A stretch of DNA of 64,000 bases from Nothopassalora personata (taxonomy: Eukaryota > Ascomycota > Dothideomycetes > Mycosphaerellales > Mycosphaerellaceae): NCBI GenBank assembly GCA_033816765.1, contig CM066299.1, forward strand, positions 186,001 through 250,000, read 5' to 3'. The notes under the pieces are model-generated. The model ran no database searches. It saw only the letters and a program-made list of their open reading frames with translations, and was not told the DNA's origin. Of the stretch, positions 1-7,866 are shown in pieces. The translations under genes were made by a program, and so were the position numbers. Each line of letters begins with the position of its first letter. Position 1 is the first letter of the stretch.

Positions 1-585
1 TATCAGTGAGATCGTAAGAGCTGGCTATCTCGTGGTGCCACTCTGGAGTGTTGGTAAGCTTTGAAAGCTTGGTATCGGGGTGGGCTTTGAAGGTCAAGGT
101 CGTGAAGAGAGAGAGGCCAGAGAACCGTCTGATGTGTGGTGGTAGGTGGATGTGTTGGTGGTTCTGGTGATGGTGCTAGTGTTTGAAGAAAAAGAGAGGA
201 AGTAGCAGGCAGAGAGCTGCGCTTAAGGATGCCTCTCAGCGTATGTCCCTGTGACCGTTGCAAGGCAGCAGCGCCGAGACCGGTCTCATAAGTGGCAAGA
301 GCAGTGCCATTGAGATCACACTGAAGGTCCGATGGCCCTGCATGTGACCGAAAACCAGTGCTGGTGACCACCTAGGTGAGCATTCGGCAGGGGGCATGCC
401 ACGCTGTCACGTGATCCGATTTACCGGTCCCGGGACCGGTAAATGTGACTCTACTAACTGAGGTCCAACCAAGGCAAGAACACCCCATGAAGTGAAGTCC
501 AGATAACCGAATCGGCTTAACAAACTGAAGGGCATGCGCAACACATGCCTAAGGGAAGTGAACTCCGTACGCCATTGCCAACTGA
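1..585. other. 3' untranslated part of A1 (no gene)
   Basis: Sequence 3' of the pol stop, conserved with 11,030-11,623 in A2. It contains the CACGTG plus palindrome module (408-444). A 122-codon ORF (3-371, minus) shows no recognisable domain and its strand partner in A2 is not preserved, so I do not call it. Confidence 0.6.
419..444. repeat. 26-bp perfect palindrome, 3' site of A1
   Basis: A perfect palindrome with half-site ATTTACCGGTCCC, preceded by CACGTG (408-413) with a 5-nt gap. It lies 3' of pol in A1. The matching site in A2 is 11457-11482, still perfect although its neighbours are RIP-mutated. The core itself contains no CpA or TpG, so RIP cannot touch it. Confidence 0.85.
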
Positions 586-3500
586 TTAGTTCTCAGCCTC
601 GATCCTGCTGAACTGTGAAATTTCGGCTGCAGAAAGGTCATGAGGCCTGACCCATAGCTTCTTGGATTCCGGTTCAGGATACGATCCCCTTTCGTCAACT
701 CCTACAGGTAGCACGTCTTCGTCGGCGATGGGCTCGATCTCGTTCGAATCACTGCTGTCTTCGCTATCAGCGACTTCTCCCTCCCCCATTACGAGATCGA
801 TCCCATCGTCCAGGCCTGGTACTCCTATGTTATCCGGGCGAAGCTCTGGAACTAGCTTAAGGTTTTCTCGTGCCTGAACTCCCTTCATTGGCGTGCCATC
901 AAGTTCCTCAAGAATATAGGTACCAAATTTCCTGGAGACACTGGACACCCGATATGGACCTTGCCATCGGTAACCGATCTTGCGTGAGAAGTCATCCTTA
1001 TATGGCTTGTCGAACCTCATGACAAGGTCGCCCTTCTGGAAACCAACAAAGTCAACATTTCGGTGAGAATCGAAGTAGTCCTTGCTAAGTTCTCTTAGTC
1101 GCTTCCTTCGAGCATGCAGCTCTTTCAAACTAAGGTCTCGAGCCTGGAGTTGACGCGCACGTATGGCAAGCAGGTCCTCAGTCGTTCTCACCGATCCCCA
1201 TTGATAATTCGCCCACGTCGGGTACTCAACCTCAATTGGCAGAATCGTGCGATGGCCATACAGGACCTGAGCCGGCGTCATTCCAGTAGTACGACAGGTC
1301 GTGGTCCTATCAGCCCATAACACAGCGGGTACCCATTGCTCCCATCCGCGGTATGTGTTCCTTGTAAGCTTTGCTAACGCTGCAAGAATCGGACGGTGCC
1401 CAACCTCGACCGGAGCATTAGACTGCGGATGGTACGGTGATATTCGGATCCTTCGAACACCAAGTCCTACGAGCAACCGCTCAACCTCAGCCGCATGAAC
1501 CGTAGCGTTATCAAGCACAATTTCAGCACAACAGCCGTGCCTACAGAAGACATCTTCGTATAGAAACTTGGCAACTGTCTTCGAGCTGGGAGGTGCCCTT
1601 GTTACTCTAGCCTCGATCCAGTTGCTGAGTGCTTCGCGCGCAACTAGGAGGTATCCATTTTTGTGCACCTGGACGGGGTCCGAGTACCACTTCTCACCAA
1701 TGACCTGAGGGCTCGATGAGTGAAGCTCACCAGCGCGCTGGTTGCCTTCGCGAAACCTACAAGGAGCACAACTTCGAACCCACGCAGAGACATCGGCGAA
1801 GCACCCGTCCCAGTAATACCGATCGGAAATAAGGTTGTACACGACCTCAGCGCTGCGATGACCGTGTCTTTCATGGCATTCTATGACGATCTCCTTCTGA
1901 GCCTCATCATCGTCAATCACAAGTTGCAACGGTGCTCCTCGGCGCTTCTGGAAGAACAGCAATTGGTCTCGGACAAAGAAGTTGACGCTCTTCTTCACCA
2001 GCCGCCGGTACTCAGCACGGGTAACACCATCGGGCCGGGTCCTGGTTTCTATAACCTGAGCAAGCTGCTGAGAGCCCTCAGAATATTGGTCCCCGAGATG
2101 TCGTGTTTTCTGGATTTCAACTGGATAGGTGTCGACCGGCTCCGGGTACCTGAACAGCTTATCATCAATCATCTGGTCGACTTCGTCTTCGTCAGCTTCC
2201 CTGGGTTCTTGAGGTGTAGAGGGCCTTCGAGACAGGGCATCTGGGCCAGTGTGTCTAGTCCCCGCAACGTGCTTTACCTCGAACGTGAACAACCTGATCC
2301 ATGCGACCCACCGGGCCATTGCCGAGTTCGGCAGGTCCGAAGCCGGCCGGTTAAGCTGCCATACAAGTGTCTTGGCATCAACCTCAAGGACAAAATCAAC
2401 GCCAGTGATATATCTCTGGATCTTCTTAAGCCCCTTAAGGACCCCAAGGCATTCCCGCTTCCCAGCATCATATCTGGATTCTGACGCGCTCCAGATTCCA
2501 CTCTCATACCGCACCGGGTGACGCCGTCGGGTACTGTCCATTGATTCTTGAGAAACGATACATCCCCATCCAGTGCCGCTAGCATCAACTGAGACAAAGA
2601 TGGACCCAGCACCAGGTGAGTAGCAGAGGGTAACTAAGGCTGGAGACTGCACAAGGTACCTAGCAACCTCTTCTTTTGAGAACTGCTCATTTTCTGTCCA
2701 GGTGAACTCGGCGTCCTTCTTCAGCAGTTTGTACATTGGTCGAGCGATGATAACGAACCAGGGAATCCATATCCGGAAGTACACACACAGCCCCACATAG
2801 GTGCGGACCTCCTTGATACAGGTAGGCGTAGGCCAATCCAGGATCTTGGCCACAACCTTTGGGTCAGGATAGCGACCATCCGGGCCAGTAACGTACCCAA
2901 CAATCTTGAGCTTTTCGTATAACCATTGGGATTTGCCTCCAGCAACTACCGCACCAGCTCTTTCCAGGTCAGCAAGAACCAGATCCAGGGAAACGATGTG
3001 CTCAACGACCCATTTTCTCAACCCAGGCTCTAGTTCGGCATTCCCATAGTCCTCAGTTGGTCCCTTAATACCGATGTCATCGAGAAACGGCTTCGCTCGA
3101 TGCGAGATATGATCAAGCAGAATCTTTGTTACCGCACGCACGAACTGAGCAACTGAATTGGTAGCTCCTTGAGGCAGAGTCGTGTTGCGTACTAGGCCAA
3201 GAGGGGTCATGAAGGCTGTTAAGTCCCGGCAGGACTCATCCAAAGTGATCTGATCATAACCTGAGAACAGGTCCACAAGTGAAGCGACTCGGCACCCGGC
3301 AAAATCCTCTGAGAAGCTATCCGTGTCCGGTGGAATGTTAGCATCGCGCATAGTAACCTCATTCAGGAGCACAGCTGAGTTGATCAACCGATATGGCACA
3401 TCGCTTCCAGAGGCATCAACCTTCTTTGCGACCAGGAACCAGCTATTGGAATATGCCCCTTGTGAGTATTCTAGGATGTTATTCTTGATCCGGGCTCTAA

Positions 3501-4407
3501 TCATGCGCTCAACAATTGCCCTAAGACTTGGGTGCAACCGGATAGGGCGTGCCTGCCATGGCCTATGAGGGACCGTGTTGATCTTCTGAGGTGGCACGAC
3601 GTCGTGCCTGATTTGCCTCATGTGACTGAAATCCCAAGCGAGGACTGCCTCCCGGTTGTAGAGCATCTCATCGAATAAGGCCCTTTCCATTGGCAATAGC
3701 TTGATGCCAACCTTGATTGAGGTAAGTCGTTCTGGAGTGATCCGGCTACCTCGCTCAATACTTGAGAATTTCTTAGTCAAGTACTTCCCATCAAACGGAC
3801 CTTGTCCTTCAGGCATCTTGGATTCCAGGTACAGTGCCCTGCGCTTCCATTCCATATCTCCCTCAACTCGTGATTCTGGGCGTTCGTGAACGCTCGCGTC
3901 CACTGGCTTTTTCTTGTCCGCCTTACGCTTGTACATCGTGAAGACCTGCGGCATCCTAATGTTAGCTATATGTAGGCCTGCTTGTTGCTTCCGTGCCTGA
4001 GCATTCAATGCAGATTGTCTCAGGATCTCGGAGGGCCAGTCCCCTTGAACTGAATAAACGTTAGCAATAGAATCTCCCTCAAACGCGCCTGTTCCAATTT
4101 CTGCAACTCGTTCCTTTGCTCCAGCAGTCCTAAGCAATCCCAATAAGTGAGCTGAATGGTTGCTAGGCGTTAGAGCCTTGCCGGGTTCCTGCAGATGCGT
4201 CGTGTCGTGGTCGTATCCGTTTTCCTCACTATAGCTATTTACCGGTCCCGGGACCGGCAAATCAAAGTCCGAGGTTTCTCCGAGATAGTGCGAGAACCTC
4301 ACTGATTTTGTCAAACCCGGCTTTAGCAAATCGGTGGGTTGAGCGCCGTAACTCAACCCACCATTCCATTTCCCGACGCTTTCAATAGTTCCTGAAGGGT
4401 TTTGCAC
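586..4407 (-). CDS. pol: Pol polyprotein of A1 (reverse transcriptase, RNase H, integrase)
   Basis: An open frame of about 1,273 codons, numbered here from a GTG at 4407. There is no ATG at its beginning and the frame is open upstream only to a TGA near 4447-4449, so it is expected to be made by -1 frameshifting from gag. The reverse transcriptase active site is Phe-Leu-Asp-Asp (3076-3087, near residue 442) instead of Tyr-x-Asp-Asp. RNase H follows (VSVDASGTGWG). The integrase has an HHCC-type zinc domain (HERHGH ... CAPC) and a catalytic core with Asp, Asp and Glu, the last two separated by 34 residues (DNATVH ... NAPVE). A GPY/F-like motif (RWQGPYRV) lies near the C-terminus. No chromodomain is seen; the tail is acidic. 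Confidence 0.92.
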   Translation of the reverse strand: MQNPSGTIESVGKWNGGLSYGAQPTDLLKPGLTKSVRFSHYLGETSDFDLPVPGPVNSYSEENGYDHDTTHLQEPGKALTPSNHSAHLLGLLRTAGAKERVAEIGTGAFEGDSIANVYSVQGDWPSEILRQSALNAQARKQQAGLHIANIRMPQVFTMYKRKADKKKPVDASVHERPESRVEGDMEWKRRALYLESKMPEGQGPFDGKYLTKKFSSIERGSRITPERLTSIKVGIKLLPMERALFDEMLYNREAVLAWDFSHMRQIRHDVVPPQKINTVPHRPWQARPIRLHPSLRAIVERMIRARIKNNILEYSQGAYSNSWFLVAKKVDASGSDVPYRLINSAVLLNEVTMRDANIPPDTDSFSEDFAGCRVASLVDLFSGYDQITLDESCRDLTAFMTPLGLVRNTTLPQGATNSVAQFVRAVTKILLDHISHRAKPFLDDIGIKGPTEDYGNAELEPGLRKWVVEHIVSLDLVLADLERAGAVVAGGKSQWLYEKLKIVGYVTGPDGRYPDPKVVAKILDWPTPTCIKEVRTYVGLCVYFRIWIPWFVIIARPMYKLLKKDAEFTWTENEQFSKEEVARYLVQSPALVTLCYSPGAGSIFVSVDASGTGWGCIVSQESMDSTRRRHPVRYESGIWSASESRYDAGKRECLGVLKGLKKIQRYITGVDFVLEVDAKTLVWQLNRPASDLPNSAMARWVAWIRLFTFEVKHVAGTRHTGPDALSRRPSTPQEPREADEDEVDQMIDDKLFRYPEPVDTYPVEIQKTRHLGDQYSEGSQQLAQVIETRTRPDGVTRAEYRRLVKKSVNFFVRDQLLFFQKRRGAPLQLVIDDDEAQKEIVIECHERHGHRSAEVVYNLISDRYYWDGCFADVSAWVRSCAPCRFREGNQRAGELHSSSPQVIGEKWYSDPVQVHKNGYLLVAREALSNWIEARVTRAPPSSKTVAKFLYEDVFCRHGCCAEIVLDNATVHAAEVERLLVGLGVRRIRISPYHPQSNAPVEVGHRPILAALAKLTRNTYRGWEQWVPAVLWADRTTTCRTTGMTPAQVLYGHRTILPIEVEYPTWANYQWGSVRTTEDLLAIRARQLQARDLSLKELHARRKRLRELSKDYFDSHRNVDFVGFQKGDLVMRFDKPYKDDFSRKIGYRWQGPYRVSSVSRKFGTYILEELDGTPMKGVQARENLKLVPELRPDNIGVPGLDDGIDLVMGEGEVADSEDSSDSNEIEPIADEDVLPVGVDERGSYPEPESKKLWVRPHDLSAAEISQFSRIEAEN
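4237..4262. repeat. 26-bp palindrome, internal (pol 5' end) site of A1
   Basis: Same palindrome with one mismatch, inside the start of the pol frame, where it encodes LPVPGPVN. The A2 counterpart is 15290-15315. No CACGTG is adjacent here. Confidence 0.8.
4333..4374 (-). promoter_or_regulatory. -1 programmed ribosomal frameshift signal between gag and pol
   Basis: On the minus strand the heptamer G GGA AAT (4368-4374) lies in the gag reading frame in the X XXY YYZ phase. After a 5-nt spacer comes an 11-bp perfect stem, GGTGGGTTGAG (4352-4362) pairing with CTCAACCCACC (4333-4343), with an 8-nt loop. The gag stop codon (4353-4355) is inside the first arm. The loop CGGC (4345-4348) can pair with a downstream GCCG (4318-4321), which would make an H-type pseudoknot. 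Slipping back one base joins gag to the pol frame exactly. The heptamer and stem are also recognisable in A2 (15424-15430 and just left of it). Confidence 0.85.
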
Positions 4408-7265
4408 CTGTCCGAGCCAACTAGGGCAGTAAACATGACACTTTCACCTTTGCGGCTGGCAATAGTCCCCTCCCATGAACCATCATCGCAGTTACGGGCA
4501 GTGAGCCGCACCTTGCGGGCCCACGGACGTCCTAGGATTGTTGGCGAGTTTGGATCCGAGGAGATGAACATGTCCACTTGGCAGTGAACCCCAAATACCC
4601 AAACATCCAAATTGCCCACAACACCTTTGAACTGGGCCCGCCCTCCAGCACCTCGAAAGGCAAGCTGAGCACTCGACATTACTGGTAACCCAAACCTATG
4701 AGCGTTCCTCTGGCCGATGATATTCACCTCGGAACCCTCATCAATTAGGCACCTGATCTGGTTCTTGTTCGTCCCAAATTCCGCTACTACCCAAGGACTA
4801 GGGACCATAGCAAAGTTGTCAAGGACACTAGAGAGCCCGATCTTCTCAACATCCTCATATAGCTCAGCAGCAGGGACCGCACCCTTGGAGCAAAGCATGG
4901 TTGAATACACTCCGACATACTGGGCCTGACCATCTTCGCGGAAGACCTCCTCATTATACTCAGGTTCATCTTCACAGGTGACCACTTGTCCAGTGCGAAC
5001 CTCAGGGTCCTTTCCTGCAAGACGTCGCACTGTAGCGAGCTTCTCCTGAAGAGCGGGGGTGTTAGCAACGCGACCGAAGAGGGCAGCCTCGAACCAGCGA
5101 CCATATCGAAACCAATCTTGGGCGTTCACATTGGGAAACGTTGTCTGGAGGATCTGATCAATCCAGTAGATGATACCCTCTTCCTTTGTAACCGGGCCAT
5201 CACCAGCTGAACCATACTGTCGGACGTAGTTGTCAATCCTCATAGTCTTGGCATTCTGCATACGCTTCCTTTGTGCGAAGGGGGCGTTCACGGGACCAAC
5301 AGGCATATCCTTAGGCAGTCCTTTGTTAGCATCGTTCCCTGGTCTGTTCACTTGGGCATCACTTCCCCTTCCTAGGGTTACCCCGGATTCAGCTGATGAC
5401 TGAGTTTCGCTCATTTGAGCACTGACTTCGTCAATCATTTCAACCTCCTGCTGGTCAATCTCAGCTTGCCGGATCTCCTGTTCCAATTGCAGGCGAACTT
5501 TCTCAGCAGCCTCAGCTCGGGCTCGCAGATCCTGGGCTGAGGACCGGGTCCTCGGGTACGGATTCTTCAGAATACCTACGGGTGCCTTCCCTTTCACTTT
5601 GTCAGACTGCACAGGATAGGCAGATACCTCGTCAAGCTCGCCCAAGTCGGTTGCCTGCTCCGCTTCACTTTCTCCGAATGAGACCCAATATGTCCCAGCA
5701 GCCTTCTCCTTTTGGCCAGACCGCGCGTCCTGAGGGCCATACTCCATTAAATGCCTGAAGTTAGGAGGGGGCTTAGAATGATCAGGAGGCGTGACCTTAG
5801 TCACCCCAGCGTAGTCCCTACCCATCCATTGCTTACGCAGTGCGGGAATCTCATACTGGTTGTCAAACTCGATCGGTCCATAATGTTCTTCGAGCAGAGG
5901 GAGCATGCAGAGCAGTTTCGGTTTGCTGTAGTCCCTCCGAAAGTTGAACTTGGCGGGACGTGGATCGCCTTCTTTCCCTAGATACCACCAGTTGTTCGGG
6001 GCGAGGTATACGTAGCCCCGGGATATTAAGGACCTCATCGCCCCACAATTGCTGGCCTGGTGCTTCGAACTGCCACAGTTGTAGCAACAACCATCCATCG
6101 CTTTGGACTGTTCGCGATTTTGCGATGGGGGACGCTGCATTGCGTAAACCTGCAGTTCAGTGTCTGGGTCGTGCCTCTCTGGTTGCATAGAGCGTTGATT
6201 CTCGCTCGGGTAGAAGGCACCCGCGTCCGCGACGCGACCGCGCTGGTATGCACGTATGCTCATTTCAGCTACCTTCTGGATTAGGTCATCATCAACAACA
6301 GTCCTGGAGGTGGCCTTCTTAAGCGTGTCAATCTCAGGCTTGAGGCGCGGCATTTGCTTCACGACTGAGCGGTGCAGCTGAGGCAAAGCAAGAGGGAAAT
6401 CTGTATGCACAGCTTTCCATCCCTCCTCACCATCTGCGATGCTAGCAGCTTCATCGAGAATCCTCTGAAAGTCCCTGAACTTCTCAGGTTGCTTTGGGTG
6501 AAGCCCGCAAGCCTTGTAGACCGCTTTCGCGACTGCCTCTGGCAATCCCTGAAGGAGAAGGCGACTCCGGGAGCTGTTATCCAAATCCTCAGGTTCAATT
6601 AGGTCACTTGAGGATACAAATAGGCGGATGAATTCCTTCACATCTTGTTCTTCAGGCCTCTTGCCTTGCTGCGCCCTAACAATCTCCTCAAGATATTCCC
6701 GACTCCCCAACATCGAGTGGGCGTCAAACCTTGAGAATTCTGACAAGAACGCCCTCCTGAAACGTGCCTTGCTGGTGAGCCACCCAGGCAGCCTCATGAC
6801 CACACGCCGGATAGTAATTTCGCAATTGCGCTCAAACCTGCCCCAGAAATCATCCTTCTTAATGGATGCCCGAGGCGGATACTGGTCCATTAGGTCGCCA
6901 AACCGCTCCCAGAACTCAGTAGCATTGGTGCCATCAAAGAACGGATTCTCAGCACCTCCTGGAGGTGGAAAGCGAGGGCCAGCGTTTTCCATTGCTACTG
7001 CCAATCGTCCAAAGAGGGCAGTTATAGCATCCATTCCAATTGTGCTGTTCATTCCTACACCCATACCCAATTCAGCGGCGCTGGTTCCGCTTCTCCCTTC
7101 TTTACTAGATTCAGGTGTTTCCCCTTCCTCCGATTCCTCCATCCCCTCATGAGGGACAGAATCCCTGTAGACCCCTTCCATTTTCGTGGGGTTCACAGGC
7201 TGTTCGTAGCCTCTGCCTATGTCGGCAAAGGTGCTAAGTTTTTCTGGTGATGCAGCCGTATCCAT
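4353..7265 (-). CDS. gag-pro: Gag-protease polyprotein of A1
   Basis: A 970-residue ORF from an ATG at 7263-7265. The N-terminal half is acidic and then capsid-like. A CCHC zinc knuckle (C-X2-C-X4-H-X4-C) sits at residues 394-407 (6045-6086). A coiled, charged region follows, and a retropepsin-like aspartic protease domain lies near residues 825-940. The protease active-site motif reads Asp-Glu-Gly (4734-4742, Asp842) where retropepsins have Asp-Ser/Thr-Gly; the flap and an ILGRPW-like C-terminal motif are present. A2 shows Asn-Lys-Gly at this site, which is what RIP of GAT GAG would give, so Glu is ancestral and not an A1 mutation. The ORF ends 55 nt inside the annotated pol frame. Its role is the particle shell plus self-processing. 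Confidence 0.9.
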   Translation of the reverse strand: MDTAASPEKLSTFADIGRGYEQPVNPTKMEGVYRDSVPHEGMEESEEGETPESSKEGRSGTSAAELGMGVGMNSTIGMDAITALFGRLAVAMENAGPRFPPPGGAENPFFDGTNATEFWERFGDLMDQYPPRASIKKDDFWGRFERNCEITIRRVVMRLPGWLTSKARFRRAFLSEFSRFDAHSMLGSREYLEEIVRAQQGKRPEEQDVKEFIRLFVSSSDLIEPEDLDNSSRSRLLLQGLPEAVAKAVYKACGLHPKQPEKFRDFQRILDEAASIADGEEGWKAVHTDFPLALPQLHRSVVKQMPRLKPEIDTLKKATSRTVVDDDLIQKVAEMSIRAYQRGRVADAGAFYPSENQRSMQPERHDPDTELQVYAMQRPPSQNREQSKAMDGCCYNCGSSKHQASNCGAMRSLISRGYVYLAPNNWWYLGKEGDPRPAKFNFRRDYSKPKLLCMLPLLEEHYGPIEFDNQYEIPALRKQWMGRDYAGVTKVTPPDHSKPPPNFRHLMEYGPQDARSGQKEKAAGTYWVSFGESEAEQATDLGELDEVSAYPVQSDKVKGKAPVGILKNPYPRTRSSAQDLRARAEAAEKVRLQLEQEIRQAEIDQQEVEMIDEVSAQMSETQSSAESGVTLGRGSDAQVNRPGNDANKGLPKDMPVGPVNAPFAQRKRMQNAKTMRIDNYVRQYGSAGDGPVTKEEGIIYWIDQILQTTFPNVNAQDWFRYGRWFEAALFGRVANTPALQEKLATVRRLAGKDPEVRTGQVVTCEDEPEYNEEVFREDGQAQYVGVYSTMLCSKGAVPAAELYEDVEKIGLSSVLDNFAMVPSPWVVAEFGTNKNQIRCLIDEGSEVNIIGQRNAHRFGLPVMSSAQLAFRGAGGRAQFKGVVGNLDVWVFGVHCQVDMFISSDPNSPTILGRPWARKVRLTARNCDDGSWEGTIASRKGESVMFTALVGSDRCKTLQELLKASGNGMVG

Positions 7266-7316
7266 TGTTGCGTGGTGCTTGCTTCAGAATGTGCTGATAC
7301 TAGTTGTTGCTTGACA

Positions 7317-7435
7317 GGACCTTGTGACCGTGATTGTTGCTGAATACCTTGGACCTTGAATGTTTTTCGACCTTAGTCGACCTTGACCGTGAACCTTGGA
7401 CCTTGAACCGTGATTTTGACCTTACAAACTGGATG
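7317..7435 (-). repeat. Cluster of CAAGGTC-type motifs in the A1 leader
   Basis: The plus strand reads GACCTTG or close variants about eight times in roughly 120 bases (for example at 7317, 7352, 7369, 7380, 7391 and 7416). The cluster lies in the leader between LTR and gag. In A2 the same place (about 18396-18535) carries more units, so the array has changed in length between copies. It could be a packaging signal, a binding-site array or simple slippage. Confidence 0.6.
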
Positions 7436-7469
7436 CTGATACGCCACCGGGTGTACACTTGATAACCCC

Positions 7470-7484
7470 CCTCATTGACCACCA
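7470..7484 (-). other. Candidate primer binding site of A1
   Basis: Six bases after the LTR end the element reads TGGTGGTCAATGAGG. A primer binding site should begin with TGG, which pairs with a tRNA CCA end, within a few bases of the LTR. I have not matched it to a specific tRNA. Confidence 0.3.
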
Positions 7485-7562
7485 AAATAATGTCTACCAA
7501 CCACCCTATGTAGGCCTGTCCGAGTTGTGGTGGTATGGAGCGGTGCTTGCGTAAGCAGGGGT

Positions 7563-7588
7563 ATTTGCTGGTCCTGGGACCGGGAAAT
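7563..7588. repeat. 26-bp palindrome, LTR site of A1 (degenerate)
   Basis: LTR copy with several mismatches in A1. The A2 (18666-18691) and solo LTR (32218-32243) copies are closer to perfect. CACGTG (7594-7599) is present at the same 5-nt distance as at the 3' site, in inverted orientation. Confidence 0.75.
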
Positions 7589-7724
7589 CAGGTCACGTGA
7601 CGAGCAGCGCAGTAGCCAGATAAAACAAGAGGATTGGCGGACCCTAAACCCCTATACCCTCTACTCGAGAGGTATGAATTGAATTGTTGCCTTGATGCTA
7701 CGCTTACAATACTCAACTGCGCAG

Positions 7725-7731
7725 TATATAT
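7725..7731 (-). promoter_or_regulatory. Candidate TATA box in the A-family LTR
   Basis: TATATAC on the minus strand within the LTR. The same motif survives at the matching place in A2 (about 18827-18834) and in the solo LTR (about 32075-32085). Its position and conservation fit the core promoter that would drive the genomic RNA toward gag. Confidence 0.45.
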
Positions 7732-7866
7732 CTCAATGGCCATACCAGGTCCTGCTGGCTTGCCCAAATGTCCAATCAAACCTAAATGAAAAAGGGGCAA
7801 GTTGGACCCAAGGGACCCCTTCCCAAACCCAAACCCAAGGTCAACACAACCCATTAGTCGTCAATA

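Larger units (their letters stand above)
1..7866 (-). mobile_element. Ty3/Gypsy LTR retrotransposon, family A copy 1 (A1), intact coding, 3' end outside window
   Basis: A minus-strand element with its 5' LTR at the right (about 7491-7866), a leader, a gag-protease ORF and a pol ORF in order RT-RNase H-integrase, which is Ty3/Gypsy order. Both ORFs are open over their full length. CpA and TpG dinucleotides are abundant, so there is no RIP, unlike the DNA directly right of 7866. The sequence past the pol stop (1-585) still aligns with copy A2 (from about 11,030), so the element continues left of the window and its 3' LTR is not seen. Intact frames and absence of RIP suggest a recent insertion, possibly still competent. 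No target duplication can be checked here. Confidence 0.9.
7491..7866 (-). repeat. 5' LTR of A1
   Basis: This block is shared with 18594-18961 (A2) and, inverted, with the free copy at about 31948-32316. In element orientation it starts near TATTGACGAC or TGACGAC and ends GTAGACA, so the left terminus is uncertain by a few bases. The homology of the three copies stops at these points, and one copy stands alone between short direct repeats; that is why I call it an LTR. It contains TATATACTGC (minus strand, about 7722-7731), a likely TATA box kept in all three copies. It also contains CACGTG (7594-7599) and a degenerate form of the 26-bp palindrome (7563-7588). No second LTR of A1 lies inside the window. 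Confidence 0.75.

Noticed and set aside
3..371. 122-codon minus-strand ORF at the window start
   Set aside because: Lies in the 3' region of element A1, shows no domain, and its frame is not recognisable in the A2 copy beyond what shared ancestry gives.
1..450. 3' LTR of A1
   Set aside because: It shares only the CACGTG-palindrome module with the 5' LTR, in opposite orientation; the rest is unrelated, so it is not an LTR copy.
1644..4929. Many ORFs on both strands within 600-7265 (for example 1720-2484 plus)
   Set aside because: Shadows of the intact gag-pro and pol frames.
7491..7866. This LTR as the 3' LTR of A2 (tandem elements sharing one LTR)
   Set aside because: It is not RIPed, and the sequence to its right lacks a polypurine tract and is not the A2 3' region; it fits the 5' LTR of A1.
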